A DNA stretch of 32,511 nt, taken from Pseudomonadales bacterium (GTDB lineage Bacteria > Pseudomonadota > Gammaproteobacteria > Pseudomonadales > Azotimanducaceae). The notes under the pieces were generated by a model. The model was not told where the DNA came from and did not search any database. It saw nothing but the letters and a program-made list of their open reading frames with translations. Positions 9,027-17,968 of the stretch are shown piece by piece (position 1 is the first letter of the stretch; each line of letters opens with the position of its first letter). Where the stretch lies: contig JAQWMV010000066.1 in NCBI GenBank assembly GCA_029246605.1, forward strand, positions 1 to 32,511. The letters run 5' to 3'. A program made the position numbers and the translations under genes.

Positions 9027-9058
9027 CTCACAGTGAGATAATATCAGCGCTCGCGCTG
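9027..9058. repeat. Two adjacent short inverted repeats after the monooxygenase gene
   Basis: CTCAC-A-GTGAG (9027-9037) and CAGCG-CTCG-CGCTG (9045-9058) lie in the 104-base gap after the monooxygenase stop. The second can form a 5-bp GC-rich hairpin with a four-base loop but has no T-tract. They could be a factor-dependent end signal for the monooxygenase transcript or an operator for the following broken gene. Confidence 0.35.
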
Positions 9059-9109
9059 CGACCTAGTGAATCTGGTCTTAGTGCACTCCCACCCTGAGGA
9101 CCATACGCG

Positions 9110-11228
9110 ATGAGATTACTCATCGTCGCGGGACTATTTCTATGTACCGCGAACGATAATCTGGCTGCACCTTCTACACAAGCGTGTTCGACTTGGGGAA
9201 ACCCCTACGGTCGATGGTAATGTATTAAACGACAAAGCCTGGGCACAGTTTTCCAGTACGATAGAGTTTACCCAACAGTAACCACAGGAAGGGCTACCCG
9301 CCTCCCAGCAGACAAAAGTCTTCATCGGTTTCCGACACACATCTCTATGTTGCCTTTGTGTGTTACGACGACAGCCCCAATGAGATCATTGTGACCAGCC
9401 AAAACCGTGATGCAAGTCTAAGTAATTCAGATAGCTTCACCATGGTCATTGATCCGTCAGGAAACAGTCAACACGGCGTGGTTTTTGGTACCAACCCAAC
9501 TGGCCTCGAGTACGACGGCGAGGTTGCCAATGAGAGCGGCAGCCGATTTGGTAATCAGGGCTTTGATCTAAACTGGGACACTACCTGGAAAGTGGAAGCA
9601 ATGATCGGTGATTTTGGCTGGAGTGGAGAGATGGCCATCGTTGCGCTACGGCAGGGATGAGATCCAGAGCTGGGTGTTCAACTTCGAACGTGCCATCCGA
9701 CGTAACAATCAACTCGCCTATTGGTCTCCCCTGCCCCGGAAATATGGACTGAATCGGTTATCCCTTGCGGGGTCTGTTAGCGGTATCGAAGTACCCGCGC
9801 AGCAAAACTTTGTGGTAACACCCTATGCGCTTAGTAAATCTGTACGACCAGATGGCAACAGTGAACAGGACTTCGGTTTCGACCTGAAATACTCAGTTAC
9901 ACCGAGCCTCACCCTTGATGCCACCTACAATACCGATTTCGCCCAGGTTGAAGTGGACCGACAGAAGGTTAACCTCGACCGATTCAGTTTGTTTTTCCCG
10001 GAAAAGCGACCTTTCTTTCAGGAAAATGCCAGCCAGTTCCAGGTCGGCACTGGCAATACACGGCTGTTTTTTCCCGACGAATTGGTATTGGACCCAATGG
10101 TGAAGCTATTCCTATCGACGCAGGGCTGCGTCTATCCGGGAAAGTTGGTAACGGCACCAATATCGGGTTGCTCGCCATGCGTGCCAAAGAAGTAACGGAT
10201 ATAGCACCACAAAACGATTTTGCAGTTGTGCGGGTAAGGCAGGAACTGTCAGGTCGCTCATCGGTCGGCATGTTGCTTGTTAACCGCAACGGTGGTGGAA
10301 CTGGCAATCAAACCTACACCGTACCGCAGACGGACGTTGGGGGTTAGGTGAAACAGTCACCCTTTCCGGTTTCGTAGCACGGACACAGACAGCGGATATC
10401 GCAAAAGATGACCATGCAACTCGCCTGTTTGCCGGATACAACTCGAAGGTGTGGTCGTTACACGCTGCGCTGATGGAAGTAAGTGAGGGATTTAATCCTG
10501 AGGTGAGGTTTTTAAGCAGACGTGGATTCCGGAACGTGGACCTCTTTGGTCTGCGCAGTAGCAGACCTAAAAACAAAAGTAGCAGCGTACTGGAATATCG
10601 CCCCCACGCAAGCTATCGAGCGCACTGGGACTTCGATGGGTATCTTGAGTCTTCACGCCTACACCTTGATCACTCGCTTGAGTTCAAAAATGGTGCCGGT
10701 TTGGGAATAGGTGTGAATCACGTTCACGAAGGTGTCAAAACGGCATTCGAAATTTCTTCTGGCGTGAATGTTCCAGCGCGTGACTACGACGATTGGGAGT
10801 TCTTCAGCCACTACAATAGCAACAGTAGCGCAGCGTTCAGTTTCAACATTAACTTTCAGGGAGGTGGCTTCTTTAGTGGTGATCGACTGGGGGTGGGTTC
10901 ATCAATCAACTATAGCATTAGTGAATCCTTTAAAACCTCGCTGTCCTTTGACTATAACGATATCGACTTACCCGAGGGGAGTTTTGACGTCGGTCTCACA
11001 AACTTTCGGGTGTCTTATTCCTTTACAACGAAGATATCCATCGCTGCGCAGATCCAACACAACGACCGAGACCAGGTCCTTGCTACCAATTTGCGTTTTT
11101 CCTGGATACAGGATGCCAATGCGGGTCTGTTCGTCGTATACAACGAGACCGACGACGACATTAATTTCCCCGGCAGACTAAGACAGGAATTCATCGTTAA
11201 ATACTCACGCATCGTCAGCATTCTGTAA
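9110..11228 (+). pseudogene. DUF5916-family outer-membrane protein, broken by multiple frameshifts
   Basis: Read across frames, this stretch spells one protein of about 700 residues: signal peptide from ATG 9110 (MRLLIVAGLFLC), a CBM9-like domain (ETPTVDGNVLNDKAWAQF; DTHLYVAFVCYDDSP), the DUF5916 core (LTLDATYNTDFAQVEVD; FFPEKRPFFQENASQF) and a beta-strand-rich C-terminus ending near VKYSRIVSIL. Disruptions are visible near 9180 (frame change), at 9277-9279 (in-frame TAA between TQQ and PQEGLPAS), near 9333, near 9645 (loss of about four residues plus frame change), near 10073 in a T-run, and near 10315. Neighbouring genes are intact, which argues for genuine decay. Intact members are predicted surface-associated beta-barrel proteins of uncertain function. 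It ends one base short of the convergent gene's stop. Confidence 0.88.
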
Positions 11229-11229
11229 C

Positions 11230-12039
11230 CTACCGGTCGATCGAAAACTCAACCCAGTAGGCTGGATGATCCGAAACACCGGCAGGTTGACTGCCACCGG
11301 ATTTCACGTGTAGCCCCTTACTGATGATCCACTCCACATCATGGGTTTGCCCAAGTGCAGTAAAAATTGCATCGGTGTAGGCCGGGTTCCCCAAAAAAGC
11401 TGACAGCCTGTCATCATCCACTCGTGTATTTAGATCACCAATCAACACCGCGGGAGATGGCAACGAGGCGAATCGAGCCAGTACCTGCTCTAATTGCCTG
11501 TCGCGGACCGCACTGCGATCCAGATGCGTAGTCAGTGTCGTCAGCGTGGTATCTGCAATGGGTATGGTCGCAATAATCATGTTCCTGTAACTGCTATCTT
11601 GTTCAGCAAATAACGGGTGTATCTGCCAGGACGACACCGAAAACCGACTCACCAGACCATTGCCAAAATGTGGCTGATAGAACAGTTCGTAGGCTGGTGC
11701 GAACAACCAGCCCGCCTGCAGCATCCCGCCTATTTGTGCGGCCTGATCCGCGAGTCCATAGAACAATGTCCCGGAAAGCTCGTTTAAACCAATAATGTCC
11801 GCTTCAGCATCACGCAAAACATCCGCAGCGCGGGTAATATCGCGCTCATTATCCTCGCCTTTACTGCGACGAATATTGTAGGTCGCAACGACAATACGAT
11901 CAGTATTCGCCTCTGTCCAATTGCCCGGGGCATTGATATTTTCGCCATATGCGGCAATGCCGGGAACCGGTGTGTTGGCATCTACAACGACAAAGATAAG
12001 CAGTACGGCAAAGGATAGGTAACCAGATATCTTTCTCAT
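11230..12039 (-). CDS. Exported endonuclease/exonuclease/phosphatase-fold protein
   Basis: The product (269 residues from ATG 12039) starts with a hydrophobic export or anchor helix, ISGYLSFAVLLIFVVV. The fold is shown by the ordered motifs TYNIRRSKG (Asn), IIGLNEL (metal-binding Glu), GNGLVSR, TTHLD, IGDLNTR (Asp and Asn) and a final SDHPAYWVEF with the catalytic Asp-His. This Mg-dependent superfamily includes nucleases, sphingomyelinases and inositol-phosphate phosphatases, so the substrate is open; export suggests an extracytoplasmic one. The ATG overlaps the TGA of the upstream lipoprotein gene as ATGA, which implies translational coupling. A TTG at 12051 is in frame but less likely. Confidence 0.85.
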   Translation of the reverse strand: MRKISGYLSFAVLLIFVVVDANTPVPGIAAYGENINAPGNWTEANTDRIVVATYNIRRSKGEDNERDITRAADVLRDAEADIIGLNELSGTLFYGLADQAAQIGGMLQAGWLFAPAYELFYQPHFGNGLVSRFSVSSWQIHPLFAEQDSSYRNMIIATIPIADTTLTTLTTHLDRSAVRDRQLEQVLARFASLPSPAVLIGDLNTRVDDDRLSAFLGNPAYTDAIFTALGQTHDVEWIISKGLHVKSGGSQPAGVSDHPAYWVEFSIDR

Positions 12040-13232
12040 AGGCCGCTGCAACTTTCGTTAGTTGTTGGACTAAGCCAGAATTCAACTCTGGTAAGTGCCT
12101 GGCTCGCTGTTGCAACACCATCGATAACCACCGGTTCATAATTCGACTGGCGGATAGCGTTCAGGGCTGCCTGATCAAATATTGCACTAGGTGAATGAGC
12201 ACACTTAGGCTTATGACCCTCATTCAGCACTGCACAATTTTCCACAACGACAGGATTCTTTACATTACCTGTCTCATCTACTGTAAACAGCAGCATGACC
12301 CAACCTACCAGACCACTGCCCATTGCCTCCTCAGGGTAAACAGGCGCCACATGCGAAATCAGTTTCGGTCTTGGCTTCTTGCCACCAGGTTCACCAGTGA
12401 GAACTCGCATTTCACCTGGGTTCAGCGACATCAGATGCTCATATTCACCATCATCGGTGTAGTTATCCTTAACCTCGGCCAACACCTTTGCAGCCGCCAT
12501 GGTATCTCCTAACTCGATGTACGCACCATACTTGTGAATTAACCCGTGTCGTAGAATCGGTTGCTCTTTTTTACGTGCCACTTCTTCTGAAGCTGAAATA
12601 TTTTTAAGCACGCCATCCCAGTCTTTTAACTCAAACAATACCATTGCTTTGGCATGAGTGAGTTCAGGGACTAGCTCACCCTTTAGCACTAGCAATCGAT
12701 CGATCACAGTTGCCGTCTCTTCCAAACGACGTTGCCGAAAATAGAGTTGATACAGTGCCCTTAGGGCCCTTTGTTCCATATTCATTTTGATGGGCTCTAT
12801 TCCGAAAAGCGTTTTCCAGGCGTTGATCGATGCATCAAAATCACCCGCCATATAATATCCGTAGGCAATCAGACCCCACGCATCACCCTGTTCCTTGGTA
12901 TTTAGTTCTGTTTCGAGTAATGCCTCAAGCTTCTCAATACCCTCCGCATAGTTGCTCTCATCAATGGCATAACGCCCCGCCAGTAAACCGTTGATCTGGT
13001 CAACACGTAGACGGTCTACCAGGCGAGGAGAATGTGTAATTTTTTCGCCCTGATATAGCAACGCCAGATTCTGTTCCATTGCCTCCATCTCAGATGCCAA
13101 TCTATCGGATTCTTGCTGAACTGCCACTTCCGCCTCATCGACTGTCGCCTGCTGGGCACAACCAGCAACCATCATCAGAATAAGACCAGTCGCCATCATT
13201 CTGAGAAGCGATATATTCTGTACTGCCTTCAT
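12036..13232 (-). CDS. Lipoprotein with helical repeat region and TonB C-terminal-like domain
   Basis: This 398-residue protein has a type II signal peptide with lipobox MVAGC (lipid-bearing Cys25). A short predicted coiled coil (about 35-60) and alpha-helical, TPR-like repeats (about 80-280; for example WGLIAYGYYMAGDFDASINAW) follow. The C-terminal domain resembles TonB/energy-transducer C-termini: HVAPVYPEEAMGSGLVGWVM, then FTVDETGNV and a final RVEFWL. Such proteins sit on a membrane and bind partners; with no TonB membrane anchor it is not a classical energy transducer. AAGGAG lies about 11 bases before the ATG. Its stop overlaps the start of the endonuclease/phosphatase-fold gene, so the two products probably act together in the periplasm. 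Confidence 0.82.
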   Translation of the reverse strand: MKAVQNISLLRMMATGLILMMVAGCAQQATVDEAEVAVQQESDRLASEMEAMEQNLALLYQGEKITHSPRLVDRLRVDQINGLLAGRYAIDESNYAEGIEKLEALLETELNTKEQGDAWGLIAYGYYMAGDFDASINAWKTLFGIEPIKMNMEQRALRALYQLYFRQRRLEETATVIDRLLVLKGELVPELTHAKAMVLFELKDWDGVLKNISASEEVARKKEQPILRHGLIHKYGAYIELGDTMAAAKVLAEVKDNYTDDGEYEHLMSLNPGEMRVLTGEPGGKKPRPKLISHVAPVYPEEAMGSGLVGWVMLLFTVDETGNVKNPVVVENCAVLNEGHKPKCAHSPSAIFDQAALNAIRQSNYEPVVIDGVATASQALTRVEFWLSPTTNESCSGL

Positions 13233-13318
13233 TGTTCTTATGTCTCCTTTGGCAGCTCCAATTTCGATGGTCGCTTTTCCAGAAATACTGCGACCGCTTA
13301 AAAAGCCCTTAAGTCTTT

Positions 13319-13336
13319 GTATTAATTAAATAATAC
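13319..13336. repeat. AT-rich inverted repeat between the peptide transporter and the lipoprotein gene
   Basis: GTATTA-ATTAAA-TAATAC is a perfect 6-bp inverted repeat inside the 159-base gap upstream of the lipoprotein gene. A second imperfect dyad, CTTAAAAAGCCCTTAAG, lies just beside it. The location fits a regulator site or AT-rich promoter element for the lipoprotein unit; no clear -35/-10 pair could be assigned. Confidence 0.3.
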
Positions 13337-13391
13337 GTGACTATCGCCACTTGTTCGACCAACAAAAAGCCGAGGAGTTCAGTGCTGTGTA

Positions 13392-14948
13392 TTACGAATC
13401 CAGGTGCATCCTTTTATGCAGGAATGGCGAGATAATCAGGATCAGCACACCAATCACCACCGCAAAGATGGCAAGTTTCTCAAACACATTACTGTAAATC
13501 ATCAAGGACTCAGAGGCACCGGTATCGGAGATCGCCATGAGTCCTGCAATCATCCCTGCGGCGTAGGCTGCAAACGAACTTGATAAAAACCATACACCCA
13601 TCATCATACCGCCGACCCTGGCAACGCTGAGTTTCGTTACCATCGACAGACCCACCGGTGATAAACAAAGTTCACCGGTGGTATGCAGCAGATACATCAA
13701 GGCAAGCCATATCACGGCGACTTTCCCATCGGGCCCCGCCTGGGCTGTGCCAAAAACCAGAACAGCAAAACCAAGACCAACCTGCAGAACGCCCAGACCA
13801 AATTTTGTAGGCGTCGAGGGTTCAAGTCCCTGACGTGACAATTGAACCCATAGCCATGCGAACAAGGGGGCACAAATAATTATGAACAATGGATTCAATG
13901 ACTGAAACATGCCCGCCGTCATGAAATCACCCATCGCCACGTTGCGGTCCGTAAACAGGGTAAGCGAAGATCCTGCTTGCTCAAAGAGCGCCCAGAAAAA
14001 GATCAACAGGATCATCAGCACCAACATCACCAGCATTCGGTCACGTTCAACGGGGGTACACTTTGCAAGTGAAAACCAGATAATCCAGGCAACAACGAGG
14101 CTACCGAATACCGACAGCACCAGACCCAATTCGCCAGTACGTTGGATAAGCTGCCAAACACCAAGGACTGCGATTACACCAACAATGTAGATGAGTATTT
14201 CTTTCGTTAGCCCTGGTAGAACCGAAGCAGACAGCGCGGCACGATCTGGTGGTTCACCCTTACCCAGAAGATGCCTTTGACCGGAAATGAATGTTGCCAG
14301 ACCTACCAGCATACCAACACCGGCCAGCCCAAAGCCGTAGCGCCAGCCATAGTTTTCACCAAGATAGGCGCATAGCAGCGTCGCCACCAGAGCACCAAGG
14401 TTGATGCCCATGTAAAAAATAGTGAAACCTGCATCTCTACGTGAATCATTAACGCTATAAAGTTGACCGACAATGCTCGAGATATTTGCCTTTAAGAAAC
14501 CAACACCGACCACAATCAAGGCAAGGGAAAGGTAAAACACCTGGGTATGCAAACCGTCCCGCTGTACGATGGTTAACCCATCAACAATGACACGTTCAGC
14601 CGGAGGTCCTTCGAAGGCCATACCGAAATGCCCACACACCAATAGGATGGCACCAAAGGTGATGGCTTTTCGAAAGCCTAAGTATCTGTCTGCAATCATG
14701 CCACCCAGTACCGGCATGGCATACACCAGTGCTGCATAACTACCGACAATCAACCCACCCTCACCGTCGCCAAAAAGAAAGTGCTTGGTCAAATAGAGAA
14801 TGAGAAGTGCCCGCATCCCATAATAGCTGAACCGTTCCCAAAGCTCGGTCAAAAACAGGACAAACAAACCTCGCGGGTGTCCTAGCAGATCATTTGTTGT
14901 ACTGGTGTTTTGTTCCATCGGATGGATGATATCGAATATTGACAACAT
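13392..14948 (-). CDS. POT/PTR2-family proton-coupled oligopeptide transporter
   Basis: The 518-residue integral membrane protein has about 12-14 hydrophobic segments. The POT signature is clear: TELWERFSYYGMRALL near the N-terminus (the proton-coupling ExxERFxYY motif), then FYMGINLGAL and GWRYGFGLAG. Members import di- and tripeptides with protons across the inner membrane. The chosen ATG at 14948 has a GGA about 6 bases upstream; ATG at 14918 is an alternative and would drop ten residues. It is divergent from the pabB-pabC gene with only 26 bases between the starts, so at least one promoter must lie inside the opposite coding sequence, unless the later start is used. Confidence 0.9.
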   Translation of the reverse strand: MLSIFDIIHPMEQNTSTTNDLLGHPRGLFVLFLTELWERFSYYGMRALLILYLTKHFLFGDGEGGLIVGSYAALVYAMPVLGGMIADRYLGFRKAITFGAILLVCGHFGMAFEGPPAERVIVDGLTIVQRDGLHTQVFYLSLALIVVGVGFLKANISSIVGQLYSVNDSRRDAGFTIFYMGINLGALVATLLCAYLGENYGWRYGFGLAGVGMLVGLATFISGQRHLLGKGEPPDRAALSASVLPGLTKEILIYIVGVIAVLGVWQLIQRTGELGLVLSVFGSLVVAWIIWFSLAKCTPVERDRMLVMLVLMILLIFFWALFEQAGSSLTLFTDRNVAMGDFMTAGMFQSLNPLFIIICAPLFAWLWVQLSRQGLEPSTPTKFGLGVLQVGLGFAVLVFGTAQAGPDGKVAVIWLALMYLLHTTGELCLSPVGLSMVTKLSVARVGGMMMGVWFLSSSFAAYAAGMIAGLMAISDTGASESLMIYSNVFEKLAIFAVVIGVLILIISPFLHKRMHLDS

Positions 14949-14974
14949 AGCGAGTCCGAATCCACACTGACGAA

Positions 14975-16729
14975 ATGACAGCTACGAACTATAGACATGA
15001 AGATGACCCCAACGAAACAGGCTTCGCAGTCCTGCGCTCGGATGATCATTGGCTGCAATTCGGCAATCCATCGGCAATCCTCACTGCCAATCGGATAGAG
15101 GACGTGATTCCCCAACTTGAGCAGGTCGAACAGGCAACGACCTCGGGTTGTTATGCCGCCGGTTTTATCACTTTTGAAGCGGCAAGTGCCTTCGATAGTG
15201 TATTACAGTCTCATGAACCTGGTGCTATGCCGCTGCTTTGGTTTGGTCTCTACGACGAAGTTCGGGTCATTGAAAGCCTGCACGCTGCACAATCAGAAAA
15301 CGTTCAACTATGCTGGGAACCATCGGTATCTAAAGCACAGTACTCCACGACAATAGACCGAATCAAAGAAGAGATCCGTGCCGGCAATACCTATCAAGTT
15401 AACTACAGCTTTCGACAAAGAAGTCCATTCACACAGGATCCCTATGCCAGTTTCGTATCACTGACAGCGCAACATACGACACCCTACGCAGCATTTATCA
15501 ATACCGGCAACTTCGCTGTCTCATCACTATCCCCTGAACTATTTTTTGCTGTTGAGAATGGGCAAATCAGCTGCAAACCCATGAAGGGTACTGCCCCACG
15601 GGGAAAGACCCAATCTGAAGACGAAAAACTACGACGCAGGCTGGAATTGTCCGAAAAAGACAAAGCCGAAAATCTAATGGTCGTCGATATGATCCGCAAT
15701 GACCTTGGCCGGGTTGCCACAGATATTCAGACCAGAGAGCTTTTTTCGCTTGAGACCTATGAAACGCTCTATCAGATGACTTCCACAGTGACGGGTAAAA
15801 GCAGTGAATCGCTCACCAATATATTCAAAGCATTATTTCCCAGCGCTTCGATTACCGGCGCTCCGAAGATCAACACCATCAATCTGATCCACCAACTGGA
15901 ACATGATGCCCGGGAGGTTTATACCGGCACAGTGGGTTTTATAACGCCAGATCAGCGAGTGCAGTTTAACGTCGCCATTCGCACACTGATCATTGATCTC
16001 AAGCAGCAGCAGGCAACCTACGGCACCGGTAGCGGTATCGTCTGGGATTCTGATTCAGAAAGCGAATACCAGGAATGCATCACCAAAACTAAAGTCGTCA
16101 GTGACCGTGCCGATGATTTCAAGCTTTTAGAGACCCTGCGCTGGTCTCCTGATGATGGCTACTATCTGCTCGACTATCACCTGGCACGGCTCGAAGCGTC
16201 GGCCCGAAATTTCCTCTTTGACATCGACATGATCGCTGTTAATAGTCAGCTAACTCGATTCGCCGCGACTCTCGGCAACACAATCTATCGCGTACGATTA
16301 CAGCTCAGCAAATCTGGCGACATTGCACTCTCCGAAAATCCGCTTTCTACTAGGCCAACAAACTACCGAGTGACCATCGCTACAATCCCTATCGACAGCG
16401 AGGATAAGTTTATGTACCACAAGACGACCCGCCGAGGTGTTTATGAAAAGATCCTTGCCTCACAGCAGTCCGTCGATGATGTTTTACTGTATAACAGCAG
16501 ACGTGAAGCAACAGAATCCTGCATCGCCAATCTTGTGGTGGTCACAGACGGCCAACATTTCACGCCACCGATAGCATGCGGCCTGCTAAACGGCACCTAT
16601 CGCCAGAGCATGCTCGATCAGGGAAAACTACGTGAGCGTGTGATTAGCATCGACAGCCTGGCGGACTATGATGAGGTTTATCTCATCAATAGCCTGCGCG
16701 GTAAAATTGCTATCGAACTCGTTTCCTGA
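14975..16729 (+). CDS. pabB: Aminodeoxychorismate synthase component I fused to aminodeoxychorismate lyase
   Basis: The 584-residue protein joins two folate-pathway activities. Residues 1-380 are a chorismate-utilising domain: GNTYQVNY, PMKGTA (202-207), KDKAENLMVVDMIRNDLGR and SITGAPK (292-298). Lys204 in the PxKGT motif distinguishes PabB from anthranilate synthase. Residues from about 385 form a PLP-dependent lyase domain, LETLRWSPDDGYYLLDYHLARL, with a predicted PLP-binding Lys483 in YHKTTRRG. Together they would convert chorismate plus ammonia or glutamine nitrogen to 4-aminobenzoate; a PabA glutaminase is needed but is not in this window. Such fusions are a known family form. No ribosome binding site is obvious. 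The next gene starts one base after the stop. Confidence 0.9.
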   Translation: MTATNYRHEDDPNETGFAVLRSDDHWLQFGNPSAILTANRIEDVIPQLEQVEQATTSGCYAAGFITFEAASAFDSVLQSHEPGAMPLLWFGLYDEVRVIESLHAAQSENVQLCWEPSVSKAQYSTTIDRIKEEIRAGNTYQVNYSFRQRSPFTQDPYASFVSLTAQHTTPYAAFINTGNFAVSSLSPELFFAVENGQISCKPMKGTAPRGKTQSEDEKLRRRLELSEKDKAENLMVVDMIRNDLGRVATDIQTRELFSLETYETLYQMTSTVTGKSSESLTNIFKALFPSASITGAPKINTINLIHQLEHDAREVYTGTVGFITPDQRVQFNVAIRTLIIDLKQQQATYGTGSGIVWDSDSESEYQECITKTKVVSDRADDFKLLETLRWSPDDGYYLLDYHLARLEASARNFLFDIDMIAVNSQLTRFAATLGNTIYRVRLQLSKSGDIALSENPLSTRPTNYRVTIATIPIDSEDKFMYHKTTRRGVYEKILASQQSVDDVLLYNSRREATESCIANLVVVTDGQHFTPPIACGLLNGTYRQSMLDQGKLRERVISIDSLADYDEVYLINSLRGKIAIELVS

Positions 16730-16730
16730 C

Positions 16731-17360
16731 ATGCGATTACTTTTTCTAACATTAACACTGTGTTTGCTATCGGCCTGTGCAAACAATCATTGCATCTCTC
16801 TAAAAGACGACCCGACTGCCTGGCAGGCGCTACAAGACGCCTGGCAAGATCAGCAGGTGTTGATGATTCTTCGCCACGCTGCCAAATGTGATGAGGAACC
16901 AGGCTGTGTTGAAGATAACGAAGACCTCACGCCCCTGGGTAAAATGCAGGCTGGCGTCATTGGTGACGGTATACGCGACACGCTCGGTGAACCGTTTGAT
17001 GTTTATCACAGTGACATGATCAGAACCAAGGACACTGCCCTGCTTGCCTTTGGCGCCTCAACCGTAGACGACAAAATTTCCAAGCCTTGCTTGCCCGGCT
17101 TTAGCGATCACGTCAGGAATTTTCCGATAAGCACTAACACCATATTGGTAACCCATAGTTCCTGCATTGACAGCCTGGTAGATCGAGAGGGAGAGCGTTA
17201 CCTTGGATTAAAGTCCGGTGATGATGCCCACTTTGGTATCGCCGCATTTATGCAGCAAACCCATGACAATGAGCTCAAAGTGTTGGGTTGTGTATGGCCC
17301 AAGGATTGGCCAGCCCTGATTCAGTCGGTTCTTGCACCCTCTGCGCCAAGAATACCGTGA
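16731..17360 (+). CDS. Histidine-phosphatase-superfamily lipoprotein
   Basis: The ATG at 16731 gives 209 residues with a type II signal peptide, lipobox LLSAC (Cys16); starts further upstream lie inside the pabB-pabC gene. The body shows the phosphoglycerate-mutase-like core: LMILRHAAKCDE (Arg-His, with Ala replacing the usual Gly), DLTPLGKMQAGVIGDGIR, YHSDMIRTKDTA (second Arg) and a late VTHSS histidine. All expected catalytic residues are present, so phosphatase activity is plausible, but the substrate is unknown. Lipid anchoring puts it in the periplasm. It starts one base after the pabB-pabC stop, which suggests translational coupling rather than a shared pathway. Confidence 0.8.
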   Translation: MRLLFLTLTLCLLSACANNHCISLKDDPTAWQALQDAWQDQQVLMILRHAAKCDEEPGCVEDNEDLTPLGKMQAGVIGDGIRDTLGEPFDVYHSDMIRTKDTALLAFGASTVDDKISKPCLPGFSDHVRNFPISTNTILVTHSSCIDSLVDREGERYLGLKSGDDAHFGIAAFMQQTHDNELKVLGCVWPKDWPALIQSVLAPSAPRIP

Positions 17361-17424
17361 ATGACAAGCGTTTGTAGGGGCTGTAAAGTAGCAATGGTAA
17401 TGGATGGTTCAAATAGGAATTGTT

Positions 17425-17967
17425 ATGCATGTCATTTTTCTTCACGGCGTACCCGGGGTTGGCAAAAGAACCATTGCCATGGAACTTGCCAAAGAGCTGA
17501 ACTATCCCTTTCTAAATTTCCAACATTTAGGCGCACTGCTCGGGCCGGTATTCGGTTACTCATCGCCGAAGTTTAATGCGCTGCGCGATAGCATGACGAA
17601 AACCCTTATTGGCGAAGCCATGGACCTCACAGAAGATGGCGTTATCTCCTCATTTACCTACGAGCCATTTGTCCAACTCGATCAGTACAAAGCATTCATT
17701 GAGGCAGCACAGGCGTCCGGTGGTATTGGAATATTCGTCGGCCTTACCTGTGATGAAGAGGAACTTAAGGGAAGAGTCGAATCCCCGGAACGTGGGAATC
17801 TGGGGGAAGTAGACGATTTTCAGCTACTTGAAGATGCCATGTCTTCAGGCATGTATGAAATTCCTGAACTCCCCGGACCTTCGATCACCGGTGAAACGCC
17901 GGAGACAACCGTACAGAACATTCTGGCCATGCTGCCGAATGATATGAAACGGGACATGATGTTTTAG
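17425..17967 (+). CDS. Small P-loop kinase/ATPase-like protein
   Basis: The 180-residue product opens MHVIFLHGVPGVGKRT, with a Walker A motif GVPGVGKRT at about 8-16. The ATG at 17425 is preceded by AGGA at a good distance, so it is preferred over ATG 17404. The overall size and the later ESPERGNLGEVDDF stretch resemble shikimate/adenylate-kinase-like P-loop proteins (AAA_33 type), which phosphorylate small molecules. I cannot assign a substrate. There is no membrane segment. Its stop lies one base before the aminopeptidase start, so the two are likely co-translated. Confidence 0.7.
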   Translation: MHVIFLHGVPGVGKRTIAMELAKELNYPFLNFQHLGALLGPVFGYSSPKFNALRDSMTKTLIGEAMDLTEDGVISSFTYEPFVQLDQYKAFIEAAQASGGIGIFVGLTCDEEELKGRVESPERGNLGEVDDFQLLEDAMSSGMYEIPELPGPSITGETPETTVQNILAMLPNDMKRDMMF

Positions 17968-17968
17968 C

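Noticed and set aside
9045-9058. Intrinsic terminator after the monooxygenase
   Set aside because: The stem is short and no T-tract follows; kept only as an inverted repeat.
9110-11228. Sequencing errors as the cause of the frame changes
   Set aside because: Considered, but lesions cluster in this gene (and at 23761-24926) while many long neighbours are intact, only one sits in a clear homopolymer, and one removes several residues.
17361-17576. Short plus-strand frame after the phosphatase lipoprotein
   Set aside because: It overlaps the P-loop gene in another frame and has no ribosome binding site or domain.
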